DNA from: Methylomonas fluvii
GTDB lineage: Bacteria; Pseudomonadota; Gammaproteobacteria; Methylococcales; Methylomonadaceae
NCBI RefSeq assembly: GCF_014850975.1
Contig: NZ_JACXST010000001.1
Coordinates: 1,302,001-1,366,000 of the forward strand
DNA: 64,000 bases
Direction of reading: 5' to 3'
A program made the position numbers and the translations under genes. Below the pieces are notes generated by a model. That model ran no database searches and was not told the DNA's origin. It saw only the letters and a list, made by a program, of their open reading frames with translations. Below are positions 1 through 8,790 of the stretch, one piece after another (position 1 is the stretch's first letter; every line of letters begins with the position of its first letter).

Positions 1-383
1 TGTTGCAAGTTAACGACATCATGCACCGTGGCAGCGAAGTGCCAGTGGTTACTGATAGCGTTTTAGTGAGCGATGCCTTGCTGGAAATGACCGGTAAGAA
101 GCTGGGCATGACCGCCGTGGTCGATGGCGAAGGCCGGGTTGCCGGGATATTTACCGACGGTGACTTGCGGCGCATGCTGGAAAAAAATCTGGATGTGCAT
201 GCAACTCGGATTGCTGAAGTGATGACCGGGCCTTGTAAAGTGATCGATGTGGATATGTTGGCGGCGGAAGCCATGCAAATCATGGAAAGTAAAAAAATCA
301 ATGCCCTGCTGGTCGTCGACAGTCAACAAAAGTTGTTGGGTGCGTTGAATATGCACGACTTGCTGCGGGCCGGCATAGTCTGA
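1..383 (+). CDS. kdsD: Arabinose-5-phosphate isomerase KdsD, C-terminal part (partial)
   Basis: The gene enters from the left edge already in frame; only about 126 residues are visible, so the N-terminal SIS sugar-isomerase domain is outside the window. What remains is a tandem CBS pair: the first begins with VNDIMHRG and includes GIFTDGDLRRML, the second begins at VMTGPCKVID and ends LGALNMHDLLRAGIV. This SIS-CBS-CBS C-terminus is typical of KdsD, which converts ribulose 5-phosphate to arabinose 5-phosphate, the first step of KDO synthesis. It lies 9 bp upstream of kdsC, the later phosphatase of the same pathway, and heads the kds-lpt-rpoN operon order usual in gammaproteobacteria. Identity rests on the CBS pair plus context. 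Confidence 0.9.
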   Translation, partial: LQVNDIMHRGSEVPVVTDSVLVSDALLEMTGKKLGMTAVVDGEGRVAGIFTDGDLRRMLEKNLDVHATRIAEVMTGPCKVIDVDMLAAEAMQIMESKKINALLVVDSQQKLLGALNMHDLLRAGIV

Positions 384-392
384 GAGTGACGA

Positions 393-929
393 GTGATGTT
401 CGATTTAAACCCCCAATTACTGAGTGTTGTTAAGCAGCTAAAGTTGCTGATTCTGGATGTGGATGGCGTGCTGACCGACGGCCGTTTGTTTTTCGACGAT
501 AACGGCAAAGAATACAAATGTTTTCACGCGCGTGACGGGCATGGCATTAAATTGTTGCGTCAGACCGGTGTGGAAGTGGCGGTGATTTCCGGGCGCAAAT
601 CTAATTCGGTCGGGCTACGTATGCAGAGTCTGGGGGTCGAGCTTGTTTACCAAGGTCAGGAGAATAAGCGGGCTGCGTTCGCGGAAATTTTGCAGCGTCT
701 GGCTCTAACGCCGGAACAAGTGGGGTATATCGGCGACGACATTCTGGATTTGCCGGTGATGCGTCAAGTTGGCTTTGCGGTGGCAGTGCAAGATGCCAAT
801 TTCGTGCTAAAAAATTACGCTCATTGGCAAACGCAGGCTGCCGGTGGTTTGGGCGCGGTTCGAGAAGTATGCGATTTAATCATGCAAGTCCAAGGTAACT
901 TTGACAGCGTGCTGCAAACCTATTTATGA
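393..929 (+). CDS. kdsC: 3-deoxy-D-manno-octulosonate 8-phosphate phosphatase KdsC
   Basis: HAD-superfamily phosphatase of 177-178 aa, the normal size for KdsC, which removes phosphate from KDO-8-phosphate in the cytoplasm. The HAD motif I DVDGVLTDG is near residues 22-30 (nucleophile and general-acid aspartates), motif II is VISGRKS, and the late metal-binding motif is YIGDDILD. Like other KdsC proteins it lacks a large cap domain, as expected for a tetramer. A GTG at 393 and an ATG at 396 are adjacent in-frame starts; the ATG is as likely. The 3' end overlaps the lptC start by 4 bp, so it is translationally coupled into the Lpt operon. Confidence 0.95.
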   Translation: MMFDLNPQLLSVVKQLKLLILDVDGVLTDGRLFFDDNGKEYKCFHARDGHGIKLLRQTGVEVAVISGRKSNSVGLRMQSLGVELVYQGQENKRAAFAEILQRLALTPEQVGYIGDDILDLPVMRQVGFAVAVQDANFVLKNYAHWQTQAAGGLGAVREVCDLIMQVQGNFDSVLQTYL

Positions 930-1492
930 CCGTACTGAAAAATCTACAGATTTTTATTTATGTCGGCTTGGCCGCATTGTTGTCATGGTGGCTGGTACAG
1001 CTGAATGAACAGCGTGACGCCGAAATGAAAATTGTCGAAAATAGCCCGGATTTTTTTAGCCTGGGTTATTTCAAAAAGGAAATGGATATCGACGGCGTGC
1101 CGAAAAGCGAATTGGCCGCGGAAAAAATGCAGCACTTTAAAGCCGATGGCAGTACGCATCTGGAAAAGCCGGTGATGACTTTGTATAACCCCAACCAGAT
1201 GCCTTGGCTGATCAGGGCCGACAGTGGCGTGATGGCGGCGGACGGTGATAATTTACAACTCAACGGTAGTGCTTATATCAATCGGGAAGCCTCGAAAACC
1301 AATTCGGCGCTGACCATCAATACATCGGATTTGCGGGTGAAACTCGCCAGCCATTATGCGGAGACACAGGCGTGGACGGAGATCGTCAGTCCACCCAATA
1401 AAACGGCGGGAGTAGGAATGGAAGCGACTTTTGTTAGTCCGATTCACCTGAAATTGTTGTCCAAAGTGAAAGGTCGCTATGAAATTAAGTAA
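926..1492 (+). CDS. lptC: LPS export ABC transporter periplasmic protein LptC
   Basis: 188-aa bitopic inner-membrane protein. One N-terminal membrane segment (about residues 7-25, IFIYVGLAALLSWWLVQL) is followed by a periplasmic beta-jellyroll domain with the family's DIDGVPKSELAAEKMQHF-type stretch after residue 50. LptC takes lipopolysaccharide from LptBFG and passes it to LptA. The start overlaps kdsC by 4 bp (ATGA) and the end overlaps lptA by 14 bp, so the three genes are one translation unit. LptC is poorly conserved in general, so the call depends on order (kdsC-lptC-lptA-lptB) as well as topology. Confidence 0.93.
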   Translation: MTVLKNLQIFIYVGLAALLSWWLVQLNEQRDAEMKIVENSPDFFSLGYFKKEMDIDGVPKSELAAEKMQHFKADGSTHLEKPVMTLYNPNQMPWLIRADSGVMAADGDNLQLNGSAYINREASKTNSALTINTSDLRVKLASHYAETQAWTEIVSPPNKTAGVGMEATFVSPIHLKLLSKVKGRYEIK

Positions 1493-1979
1493 AATGGTCG
1501 GTGTAGGCCTGTTATTCTCGGCACGGATGGCGTTTGGTCTGGAGTCGGATTCCGAACAACCCATCTACATCGACTCGGATAATGCGGTTTACGACGAAAA
1601 GGCGCAGATCAGCACCTATACCGGCAATGTGGTTGCTACGCAGGGGACGATCAGAATCGATGGCGACAAATTGGTGGTTTATCTGAAAGATGGTGCGATT
1701 ATCAAATTGATTGCTACCGGTAAACCGTCGCGATTCAAACAGTTGCCGGCGGTGGGCAAGGAAGAAATGCATGGCGAAGGTTTGATCAACGAATTTTACC
1801 CCGACCAGAATTTGCTGAAATTTATGAAAAATGCCTCGGTTTGGCAGGGTGACGCCAAACAATCCAGTGAGTATATCGAGTACGATACCAAAAACTCCTT
1901 GCTGAAGGCTGGTGAAGCGCAATCCGACGGCAAGCGCGTGCACTCGGTTATTAAACCCAAGCCCAAGCAGGCGCAATAA
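1479..1979 (+). CDS. lptA: Lipopolysaccharide transport periplasmic protein LptA
   Basis: 166-aa secreted protein with a short Sec signal peptide (cleavage after about MAFG, residues 17-20). The OstA/LptA beta-jellyroll follows: the signature around IYIDSDNAVYDEKAQISTYTGNV, then the repeated TGNV...GT(I)RIDGDKLVV pattern. LptA forms the bridge that carries lipopolysaccharide across the periplasm between LptC and LptD. The C-terminus is lysine-rich (KPKPKQAQ), a common and probably unstructured ending. Its last base is shared with the lptB start codon region, supporting one operon. Confidence 0.94.
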   Translation: MKLSKMVGVGLLFSARMAFGLESDSEQPIYIDSDNAVYDEKAQISTYTGNVVATQGTIRIDGDKLVVYLKDGAIIKLIATGKPSRFKQLPAVGKEEMHGEGLINEFYPDQNLLKFMKNASVWQGDAKQSSEYIEYDTKNSLLKAGEAQSDGKRVHSVIKPKPKQAQ

Positions 1980-2704
1980 TGTCGCGATTGGTTGCGGAAC
2001 AGCTGTTTAAACGCTACAACAACCGAAATGTGGTCGATGGGGTCAGCCTACGGGTGGACACCGGGGAAGTAGTGGGTTTGCTGGGGCCGAACGGAGCCGG
2101 GAAAACTACCAGCTTTTACATGATGGTGGGCTTGGTCAAAGCCGATAGCGGCGAGATTTTTTTCGATGAGCAGCGCATCACGCATCATCCGATGCACCGG
2201 CGCGCGCGCTTGGGAATCGGTTATCTGGCGCAAGAGGCTTCGGTCTTTCGTAAATTGAGTGTTGCCGACAATTTACGCGCGGTATTACAGATTCGGGCCG
2301 ATTTGACCGATGGGCAAATCGAGTTGTTGATTGATGAGTTATTGACAGAGTTTAATATCAACCACTTGCGTAATCAGGTGGCGCTTGGTTTGTCAGGTGG
2401 GGAGCGGCGCAGGGTGGAAATTGCCAGAGCGCTGGCCAGTGAGCCGCAGTTTATTCTGCTCGACGAACCGTTTGCCGGCGTCGATCCGATTTCGGTGCTG
2501 GAGTTACAAAAAATCATTGCCCACTTGAAGCATCGCGGTATCGGTATTTTGATTACCGAGCACAAAGTGCGGGAGACTTTGGAGATTTGTGATCGCGCTT
2601 ATATTTTGAACAATGGGAAGGTTATCGCCGAAGGCCAGTCGCGCCAGTTGGTGGATAACGAAGAGGTGCGTAGAGTGTATCTGGGCGAGAAATTTAGTTT
2701 ATGA
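1979..2704 (+). CDS. lptB: LPS export ABC transporter ATP-binding protein LptB
   Basis: 241-aa cytoplasmic ABC ATPase that powers LPS extraction with LptF, LptG and LptC. Walker A GPNGAGKTT is at residues 36-44, the Q-loop region contains YLAQEASVFRKL, the signature is LSGGERRRVEIARAL, Walker B is FILLDEPFAGVDP, and the switch histidine is in ITEHKV. YLAQEASVFRKLSV and RRVYLGEKF near the end are characteristic of LptB rather than of other ABC families. lptF and lptG are not here, which is normal as they usually map elsewhere. The start overlaps the lptA stop region. Confidence 0.97.
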   Translation: MSRLVAEQLFKRYNNRNVVDGVSLRVDTGEVVGLLGPNGAGKTTSFYMMVGLVKADSGEIFFDEQRITHHPMHRRARLGIGYLAQEASVFRKLSVADNLRAVLQIRADLTDGQIELLIDELLTEFNINHLRNQVALGLSGGERRRVEIARALASEPQFILLDEPFAGVDPISVLELQKIIAHLKHRGIGILITEHKVRETLEICDRAYILNNGKVIAEGQSRQLVDNEEVRRVYLGEKFSL

Positions 2705-2717
2705 AATTCGAATAGTC

Positions 2718-4154
2718 ATGAAGCAATCTCTACAACTCCGTATCGGTCAGAGTCTGACCATGACGCCGCAATTGCAACAAGCCATCAAGCTGTTGCAGAT
2801 GTCGACTTTGGACTTACAACAGGAAATTCAGCAAGCCTTGGAATCCAACATGATGTTGGAGGTCGATGAAGAGGAGCTGCCCAATATCGAGTTTCGCGAT
2901 AAAAAGCTCGAGAACACCGATCAGCAGACCAGCGAAGGCTCGCAAACCGATATGCCGGACGAATTGCCGGTCGATGTCAGTTGGGACGATGTTTATGAAA
3001 GCTCTTTGCCCAGCGGCGGCGATGAAGGCGATAGTCCGGAATTCGAGGCTTTTCGCGGCAAATCCGAGTCTTTACGCGATCATTTGGTCTGGCAGTTGGA
3101 ACTGATCCCAATCTCTGATCGCGACTATGCGATTGCCACGGCTATCATCGACGCTGTCAATGACGACGGTTATGTCACCAGCGAATTGGCGGATATTTTC
3201 CAGGGATTGCAGGATCAACTGGAAGGCTTGGAAATGGATGAAGTCCTGGCCGTGTTGCATAGGGTGCAAAACTTTGATCCGGTCGGCGTGGCTGCGCTGG
3301 ACTTGGCCGATTGCCTGGGTCTACAGTTACAACAGTTGCCGGTGACGACACCTTACCGGTCGGAAGCTTTGGAGTTCGTACACAGGCATTTGGATTTATT
3401 GGCCAGTTGCGATCAGGCCCGCTTGATGAAGCGGATTGGTTTGACCGAGGATGTGCTGAAGGGTGTATTGGCGCTGATTAGAACCCTGGACCCCAAGCCG
3501 GGCGCACGCTTGCAGGATTCCGATGTCGAATATGTGGTGCCGGATGTGTTTGTCGCCAAAGTCAACGGGCAGTGGCAGGTTAATCTGAACCCGGAGATAG
3601 CGCCTAAATTGCGCGTCAATCCTTTTTATTCCGGGATGATCAAACGTGCCGACAATAGTCATGACAATGTCAGCATGAAAAACCATCTGCAGGAAGCGCG
3701 CTGGTTTATTAAAAGCTTGCATAGCCGTAACGACACCTTGTTGCGCGTGGCGAGAAGCATCGTCGAAAAACAAGGCGATTTTTTCGAACACGGCGCGATT
3801 GCGATGAAGCCGATGGTATTGCGCGATATTGCCGAGGAATTGGAATTGCACGAATCGACGATCTCTCGGGTCACCACGCAAAAATACATGCACACCCCGC
3901 ACGGTGTGATCGAGTTTAAATATTTTTTCTCCAGCCATGTCAGTACCGATGGCGGGGGGGAGTGTTCGGCGACCGCGATTCGGGCGCTGATAAAAGAGTT
4001 GGTCGGCAGTGAAAACCCGGCCAAGCCATTGAGCGATAGTAAAATATCGGACTTATTGAATGAGAAGGGCATTAACGTCGCGCGCCGCACCATTGCCAAA
4101 TATCGGGAAGCGATGTCCATTCCTTCAACCAGCCAGCGGAAAAGGCACATTTGA
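2718..4154 (+). CDS. rpoN: RNA polymerase sigma-54 factor RpoN
   Basis: Sigma-54 factor of 478 aa. Region I begins directly after the ATG at 2718 (MKQSLQLRIGQSLTMTPQL) and is glutamine- and leucine-rich; it contacts the AAA+ activators. An acidic region II follows (about residues 50-100), then the core-binding domain and, near the C-terminus, the helix-turn-helix and the RpoN box ARRTIAKYRE that reads the -24 element. The reading frame stays open back to 2613, but that stretch overlaps lptB and does not resemble sigma-54, so 2718 is the start. lptB-rpoN-hpf is a classic gammaproteobacterial order. Confidence 0.97.
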   Translation: MKQSLQLRIGQSLTMTPQLQQAIKLLQMSTLDLQQEIQQALESNMMLEVDEEELPNIEFRDKKLENTDQQTSEGSQTDMPDELPVDVSWDDVYESSLPSGGDEGDSPEFEAFRGKSESLRDHLVWQLELIPISDRDYAIATAIIDAVNDDGYVTSELADIFQGLQDQLEGLEMDEVLAVLHRVQNFDPVGVAALDLADCLGLQLQQLPVTTPYRSEALEFVHRHLDLLASCDQARLMKRIGLTEDVLKGVLALIRTLDPKPGARLQDSDVEYVVPDVFVAKVNGQWQVNLNPEIAPKLRVNPFYSGMIKRADNSHDNVSMKNHLQEARWFIKSLHSRNDTLLRVARSIVEKQGDFFEHGAIAMKPMVLRDIAEELELHESTISRVTTQKYMHTPHGVIEFKYFFSSHVSTDGGGECSATAIRALIKELVGSENPAKPLSDSKISDLLNEKGINVARRTIAKYREAMSIPSTSQRKRHI

Positions 4155-4193
4155 TCAATCTGGAAGAATAATTTTTAAAAACAGGAGTATTCC

Positions 4194-4484
4194 ATGCAAG
4201 TCAGTATCACAGGTCATCACGTAGAAGTCACCGAAGCATTAAAAGCCTACGTGGATGAAAAAATCAGCAAAATCAAACGTCATTTCGACAATGTCGTTGA
4301 TGTTCACGTCATTTTGACCGTTGAGAAGCTTGAGCAAAAAGCCGAAGCAGCTGTGCAAATCAGCGGTGCCAAACTGTATGCCGAAGATGTACAAGAAGAT
4401 ATGTACGCGGCTATCGACAATATGGTCGACAAACTCGATAGACAAATCGTCAAACACAAAGAAAAAAATCAGAACCATCGTTAA
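4194..4484 (+). CDS. hpf: Ribosome hibernation promoting factor, short form
   Basis: 96-aa protein of the HPF/RaiA (sigma-54 modulation) family. It starts MQVSITGHHVEVTEALKAYV and has the basic DKLDRQIVKHKEK stretch near the end. The length corresponds to the short HPF that promotes 100S ribosome dimers in stationary phase rather than the two-domain long form. A good ribosome-binding site (aacaggag, about 4179-4186) precedes the ATG. It follows rpoN by 39 bp. The usual next gene, ptsN, is absent; rapZ follows instead. Confidence 0.94.
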   Translation: MQVSITGHHVEVTEALKAYVDEKISKIKRHFDNVVDVHVILTVEKLEQKAEAAVQISGAKLYAEDVQEDMYAAIDNMVDKLDRQIVKHKEKNQNHR

Positions 4485-4540
4485 ATTGAGGTCGAGCGGT
4501 ACAGAGTGGATAAGGTCATTTGCTCTGTATCGGTTTGGAT

Positions 4541-5398
4541 ATGAAACTAGTCATCGTTAGCGGCTTATCGGGATCGGGCAAGAGTATTGCCCTGGATACG
4601 TTGGAAGATTGCGGTTATTACTGTATCGACAATCTTCCTGTGACCTTGCTTGAGGATTTTGTCGATCATGTAATGCTGAAAGACCCGGCGACCTATAGTA
4701 AAACCGCTATCGGTATCGACGCCAGAAACCGTAATCAGAAGTTGGCGGATTTTCCGGATAGTCTGACTTTTATTCGCAGCAAAGGTATCGATTGCGAACT
4801 GGTTTTCATGGAAGCGGACGAGAATATCATTCTGAAGCGTTACAGTGAAACGCGCCGCCGCCATCCGTTGACGACTGAAAGTCGGCCGCTGCGCGAAGCT
4901 TTGGAAATCGAACGGGAGATGCTGCGACCCTTAGCGGCCCGTGCCGACATAGTCATAGATACTAGTTTCACCCACTATCATCAGTTACGGGATTTGCTGA
5001 AAAACCGTTTGGGCGAAAAAGGCAAAAGTTCTTTGTCGATTTTGTTTCAGTCTTTTGGTTTTAAATACGGTATTCCGTTGGATGCCGACTTTGTGTTTGA
5101 TGCCCGCAGCTTGCCCAATCCCTATTGGGCGCCGGAACTGCGGGGATTGACCGGCAAACACACCGAGGTCATCGATTTTTTGCAGAACGAAGTGATCGTG
5201 AAAGAGTTTCTGCATGATATAGGTTATTTCATCGGTCGCTGGGCGCCGCGCTTCGAATCGGATAATCGCAGTTATTTAACCATAGCGATTGGTTGTACCG
5301 GCGGGCAACATCGTTCGGTTTATCTGGTGGAGGCATTAAGTAAGCACTTTCAAACTATTACTCCTAACGTTATCGTCAGGCATCGGGAATTGCGTTAA
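4541..5398 (+). CDS. rapZ: RNase adapter protein RapZ
   Basis: 285-aa P-loop protein. Walker A GLSGSGKS is at residues 8-15; the C-terminal domain has the family motif GCTGGQHRSVYLVE. In Enterobacteria RapZ binds glucosamine-6-phosphate, the sRNA GlmZ and RNase E, controlling glmS; whether a GlmZ-like RNA exists here cannot be seen. I use the ATG at 4541 (MKLVIVSG); an upstream in-frame TTG at 4520 adds seven residues that do not fit the family. It is 56 bp downstream of hpf. Confidence 0.95.
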   Translation: MKLVIVSGLSGSGKSIALDTLEDCGYYCIDNLPVTLLEDFVDHVMLKDPATYSKTAIGIDARNRNQKLADFPDSLTFIRSKGIDCELVFMEADENIILKRYSETRRRHPLTTESRPLREALEIEREMLRPLAARADIVIDTSFTHYHQLRDLLKNRLGEKGKSSLSILFQSFGFKYGIPLDADFVFDARSLPNPYWAPELRGLTGKHTEVIDFLQNEVIVKEFLHDIGYFIGRWAPRFESDNRSYLTIAIGCTGGQHRSVYLVEALSKHFQTITPNVIVRHRELR

Positions 5399-5433
5399 CG
5401 CAATCCCCCAGCCCAATTTCTTGGTTTTTACCC

Positions 5434-6792
5434 ATGACATCAGCAGCAAAGCTTGAAAATACTGAGCATCTTTTAGATCGCGCCATCGAAGTGCTGGCAA
5501 AAGACTCACCGATCGAGATTAGGAACCTAGTGCGTTCCTTATACCCGGCGGAAGCAGCGCATATTCTCGAGTCATTGGAGCCGGAGCTGCGGGCCAAGCT
5601 ATGGGCGTTGATTCCGCCCAGCGTGATCGGCGAAATTCTGGTCGAGATAAATGTCGAAGTGGGCAGCAGTTTGCTGAAAATTACCGACAGAAAGGATTTG
5701 ATCGCAGCGACCGAGTCCATGGGGGCGGAAGGCATGGTCGATCTGCTGCATGTATTGCCGGAGCCCTTGCTGTCGCAAGTAATGGAATCTATCGGTGTAC
5801 ATAACCGCAATCGTATCGAAAAGGCCCTTAGCTATGATGAGCATACCGCTGGCGGCTTAATGTCTGACGATGTGCTAACTATTCGCGCCGATGTGACGCT
5901 GGACGTAGTGACCCGTTACTTAAGGTTGCGCGGAAATATGCCTTCCGCGACAGACAGCTTAATCGTGGTGGATCGCAAAGAACAGTTTCAGGGCTTGTTG
6001 CCGATTAATCAATTGTTGACCCACGATCCGCACACCAAGGTTGAGTCGATTATGGATACCCGTAGTTCAGCTATTCCTTACGGTATGCCTAGTCGTGATG
6101 TGGCAGGTTTGTTTGAGCGGCGAAAATTGCTGTCCGTACCCGTGGTAGCCGATGACGGTAAGGTATTGGGGCGCGTCACTATCGACGATGTCGTGGGTTT
6201 GATTCGCGAAGAAGCCAACCACTCGTTAATGAGCATGGCCGGTTTGAGCGAAGAGCAGGATATGTTTGCGCCGGTATTTAGTAGTGCCAAGCGCCGTGCG
6301 CTCTGGTTAGGCGTGAATTTGCTTACCGCGTTCCTGGCGGCTTCGGTCATCGATTTGTTTGAGGCCACGATTCAGCAGATCGTCGCATTAGCGGTATTGA
6401 TGCCGATTGTTGCCAGTATGGGCGGTATCGCCGGTAGTCAGACGTTGACTCTGGTTGTCAGGGGATTAGCCTTGCGGCAGGTCACCACCAGTAACGCCAT
6501 GAGTCTTTTGTTTAAAGAAGTCTCCGTCGGCCTGTTAAACGGTTTTGTTTGGGCTGCTGTGGTGGCGGTAGTGGCCGGGCTGTGGTTTCACAATCCGCAT
6601 ATCGGTATGCTCCTCGGTGTGGCGATGTTGATCAATTTGGTGTGCGCGGCTTTGTCAGGCGTGGCGATTCCGGTGTTGTTGGACAAGATCGGTGTAGACC
6701 CGGCACTGGCTGGCGGCGTGTTGCTGACCACTGTTACCGATGTGGTTGGATTCATGGCCTTTTTGGGCTTGGCAACCTTGTTTTTACTGTAA
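5434..6792 (+). CDS. mgtE: Magnesium transporter MgtE
   Basis: 452-aa Mg2+ channel/transporter. Domain order is standard: a cytoplasmic helical MgtE_N superhelix (about residues 25-130), two CBS domains (about 138-265, with HTAGGLMSDDVLTIRAD and DDGKVLGRVTIDDVVGLI), a connecting helix, then five membrane segments from about residue 285 to the end. The CBS and N domains bind Mg2+ and close the pore when cytoplasmic Mg2+ is high. The membrane part contains ASMGGIAGSQTLTLVVRGLAL and the final segment FMAFLGLATLFLL. It lies 35 bp after rapZ on the same strand. Confidence 0.95.
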   Translation: MTSAAKLENTEHLLDRAIEVLAKDSPIEIRNLVRSLYPAEAAHILESLEPELRAKLWALIPPSVIGEILVEINVEVGSSLLKITDRKDLIAATESMGAEGMVDLLHVLPEPLLSQVMESIGVHNRNRIEKALSYDEHTAGGLMSDDVLTIRADVTLDVVTRYLRLRGNMPSATDSLIVVDRKEQFQGLLPINQLLTHDPHTKVESIMDTRSSAIPYGMPSRDVAGLFERRKLLSVPVVADDGKVLGRVTIDDVVGLIREEANHSLMSMAGLSEEQDMFAPVFSSAKRRALWLGVNLLTAFLAASVIDLFEATIQQIVALAVLMPIVASMGGIAGSQTLTLVVRGLALRQVTTSNAMSLLFKEVSVGLLNGFVWAAVVAVVAGLWFHNPHIGMLLGVAMLINLVCAALSGVAIPVLLDKIGVDPALAGGVLLTTVTDVVGFMAFLGLATLFLL

Positions 6793-6860
6793 GGAACTGT
6801 GCTTTTTGTCACGGAAAATGATAGTATTTCTGACATTCAGTAGCGGATTTTCCAAACTCG

Positions 6861-7601
6861 ATGTCAACCGGCGCACCTACTTCGCAAAAAATAGCTTTGG
6901 AGTTTAAAAGCACATCTCTGACCGTGCCGGTGTTGCTGTTAGCCAGTAACGACATCTCTCTGATCGATCAACAGCTCAAGGAAAAAGTGGTTCAAGCCCC
7001 CGAGTTTTTTAAAAACTCGCCATTGCTGATTGATCTGCAAAAACTTAACGCTCAAAACCTGCCAATTGATTTCACCGAAATAGTCGCTATCGTTCGTCAG
7101 CACGGTTTTATGCCGATAGGGGTGCGCGGCGGTAACGAACAGCAGAACGGGGATGCCTTGGCTATGAATTTGCCCCAGCATTCCCTGCACGGTAGCAATG
7201 TGCCCTTAGTCAACAAAGCACCGGCAAAAACCTTGCCCACACCTGCCGCGGAAGAGCAAAAGCAAGCTAGTCAGTCAATCGAAAATAAGTTGGTGACGCA
7301 GCCGATACGCTCCGGTCAACGGGTTTATGCCAAAGGCGACTTGATCGTCACCGCAACCGTTAGTGCCGGCGCGGAAATCATGGCGGAAGGTAATATTCAT
7401 ATATACGGATCCCTGCGTGGACGAGCGTTGGCCGGTGTGTTGGGTAACGTCAATAGCCGTATTTTTTGTTCGGATTTACAAGCCGAACTGATCTCGATAG
7501 CCGGCATTTACCAGCTCAGCGACGATTTGAGCAAGTATCCCGCGCACAAGCCCGTACAGATCAGTCTGGATAACCAGACTCTGATTATCAAAGATATTTA
7601 A
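6861..7601 (+). CDS. minC: Septum site-determining protein MinC
   Basis: 246-aa inhibitor of FtsZ assembly at the cell poles. The N-terminal domain (about residues 8-105) carries FKSTSLTVPVLLLASND; a variable linker (about 110-145) follows; the C-terminal beta-helix begins IRSGQRVYAKGDLIV and contains the MinD- and FtsZ-tail-binding stretch AEGNIHIYGSLRGRALAG. MinC acts with MinD at the membrane and is swept to the poles by MinE. It is the first gene of minCDE, 21 bp upstream of minD. Confidence 0.97.
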   Translation: MSTGAPTSQKIALEFKSTSLTVPVLLLASNDISLIDQQLKEKVVQAPEFFKNSPLLIDLQKLNAQNLPIDFTEIVAIVRQHGFMPIGVRGGNEQQNGDALAMNLPQHSLHGSNVPLVNKAPAKTLPTPAAEEQKQASQSIENKLVTQPIRSGQRVYAKGDLIVTATVSAGAEIMAEGNIHIYGSLRGRALAGVLGNVNSRIFCSDLQAELISIAGIYQLSDDLSKYPAHKPVQISLDNQTLIIKDI

Positions 7602-7622
7602 GCTTTTCTTGGAGGAACAACA

Positions 7623-8435
7623 TTGGCCAGAATTATCGTAGTAACATCGGGAAAAGGTGGTGTGGGCAAAACCACAACCAGCGCCGCTATCGCGATGGGC
7701 TTAGCGAAGCGCGGACATAAAACCGCTGTGATCGATTTCGATGTGGGCCTGCGTAATCTCGACTTGATCATGGGATGCGAACGTCGCGTGGTTTATGATT
7801 TGGTGAATGTGATCAACAATGAAGCCACCTTAAATCAGGCCTTGATCAAGGACAAACGTTGCGACCAGTTATTTATATTGCCGGCATCGCAAACCCGTGA
7901 TAAAGATGCCTTAACGACGGAAGGCGTCGGCAAGATTCTGGAAGAATTGTCCAAAGACTTTAAATACATCGTTTGCGACTCGCCGGCAGGAATAGAGCGC
8001 GGTGCTACACTTGCCATGTACTTTGCTGATGACGCATTTGTGGTAACCAACCCGGAAGTGTCGTCCGTCAGAGACTCAGATCGTATGCTGGGTATCTTGT
8101 CCAGTAAATCGCGCCGCGCCGAGAATGGCGAAGAGCCGATCAAGGAATATTTGTTGTTGTCGCGTTATTCGCCGGATCGGGTGAAATTGGGCGAGATGCT
8201 CAGCGTTGACGATGTACAGGAAATTTTGTCGCTACATTTGTTGGGCGTTATCCCGGAGTCCAAGTCTGTATTGAATGCGTCAAACTCGGGTACACCGGTC
8301 ATTCTCGACGAGCAAAGCGATGCAGGCCAGGCTTATGCGGACATCGTGGCGCGTTATTTGGGCGAAACCAAACCACATCGTTTTATTGAGGAAGAGAAAA
8401 AGGGCTTATTCAGTAAGCTATTCGGGAGCAAGTGA
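7623..8435 (+). CDS. minD: Septum site-determining protein MinD
   Basis: 270-aa ParA/MinD-type ATPase. It has the deviant Walker A KGGVGKTT (residues 11-18, with the signature lysine at residue 11), the switch region VIDFDVGLRNLDL, and a C-terminal amphipathic membrane-targeting helix (KKGLFSKLFGSK). The start is a TTG at 7623, set by a strong ribosome-binding site (ggaggaac, 7611-7618) and by the MARIIVVTSGKGG N-terminus that matches the family exactly. No ATG alternative fits. The stop codon overlaps the minE start by 4 bp. Confidence 0.97.
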   Translation: MARIIVVTSGKGGVGKTTTSAAIAMGLAKRGHKTAVIDFDVGLRNLDLIMGCERRVVYDLVNVINNEATLNQALIKDKRCDQLFILPASQTRDKDALTTEGVGKILEELSKDFKYIVCDSPAGIERGATLAMYFADDAFVVTNPEVSSVRDSDRMLGILSSKSRRAENGEEPIKEYLLLSRYSPDRVKLGEMLSVDDVQEILSLHLLGVIPESKSVLNASNSGTPVILDEQSDAGQAYADIVARYLGETKPHRFIEEEKKGLFSKLFGSK

Positions 8436-8689
8436 TGAGTCTCTTAGATTATTTCAGATCCTCGAAAACCAATACGGCATCGCTGGCCAAGGAGAGATTG
8501 CAAATTCTGGTCGCCCATGAGCGTGCATCCAGAAATCAGCCGTCCTATTTGCCAGAGTTGCAACAAGAATTGTTGGCGGTGATCCGTAAATATGTCAATG
8601 TCGGGCAGGATGCCATTACCGTTAATTTTGAACAGGATGGAAACCAGGAAACCCTGGAACTTAATATTGTGCTGCCTGATGAGCGTTAG
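8432..8689 (+). CDS. minE: Cell division topological specificity factor MinE
   Basis: 85-aa protein starting MSLLDYFRSSKTNTASLAKERLQ. The N-terminal membrane/anti-MinCD region includes AKERLQILVAHERA, which binds MinD and stimulates its ATPase; the rest forms the dimeric topological specificity domain (QQELLAVIRKYV, then alternating beta strands). It creates the pole-to-pole oscillation of MinD. Its ATG overlaps the minD stop (ATGA). Confidence 0.97.
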   Translation: MMSLLDYFRSSKTNTASLAKERLQILVAHERASRNQPSYLPELQQELLAVIRKYVNVGQDAITVNFEQDGNQETLELNIVLPDER

Positions 8690-8790
8690 TTGTGCTGACT
8701 AGCTTTTGCCGCGGCTTCTGTCGCGTGAGGTTGGATAGCAGGACTAAAACCCCCCGATTTTTTTTGTTGTTTAAATGATGAGGAGTTGAA

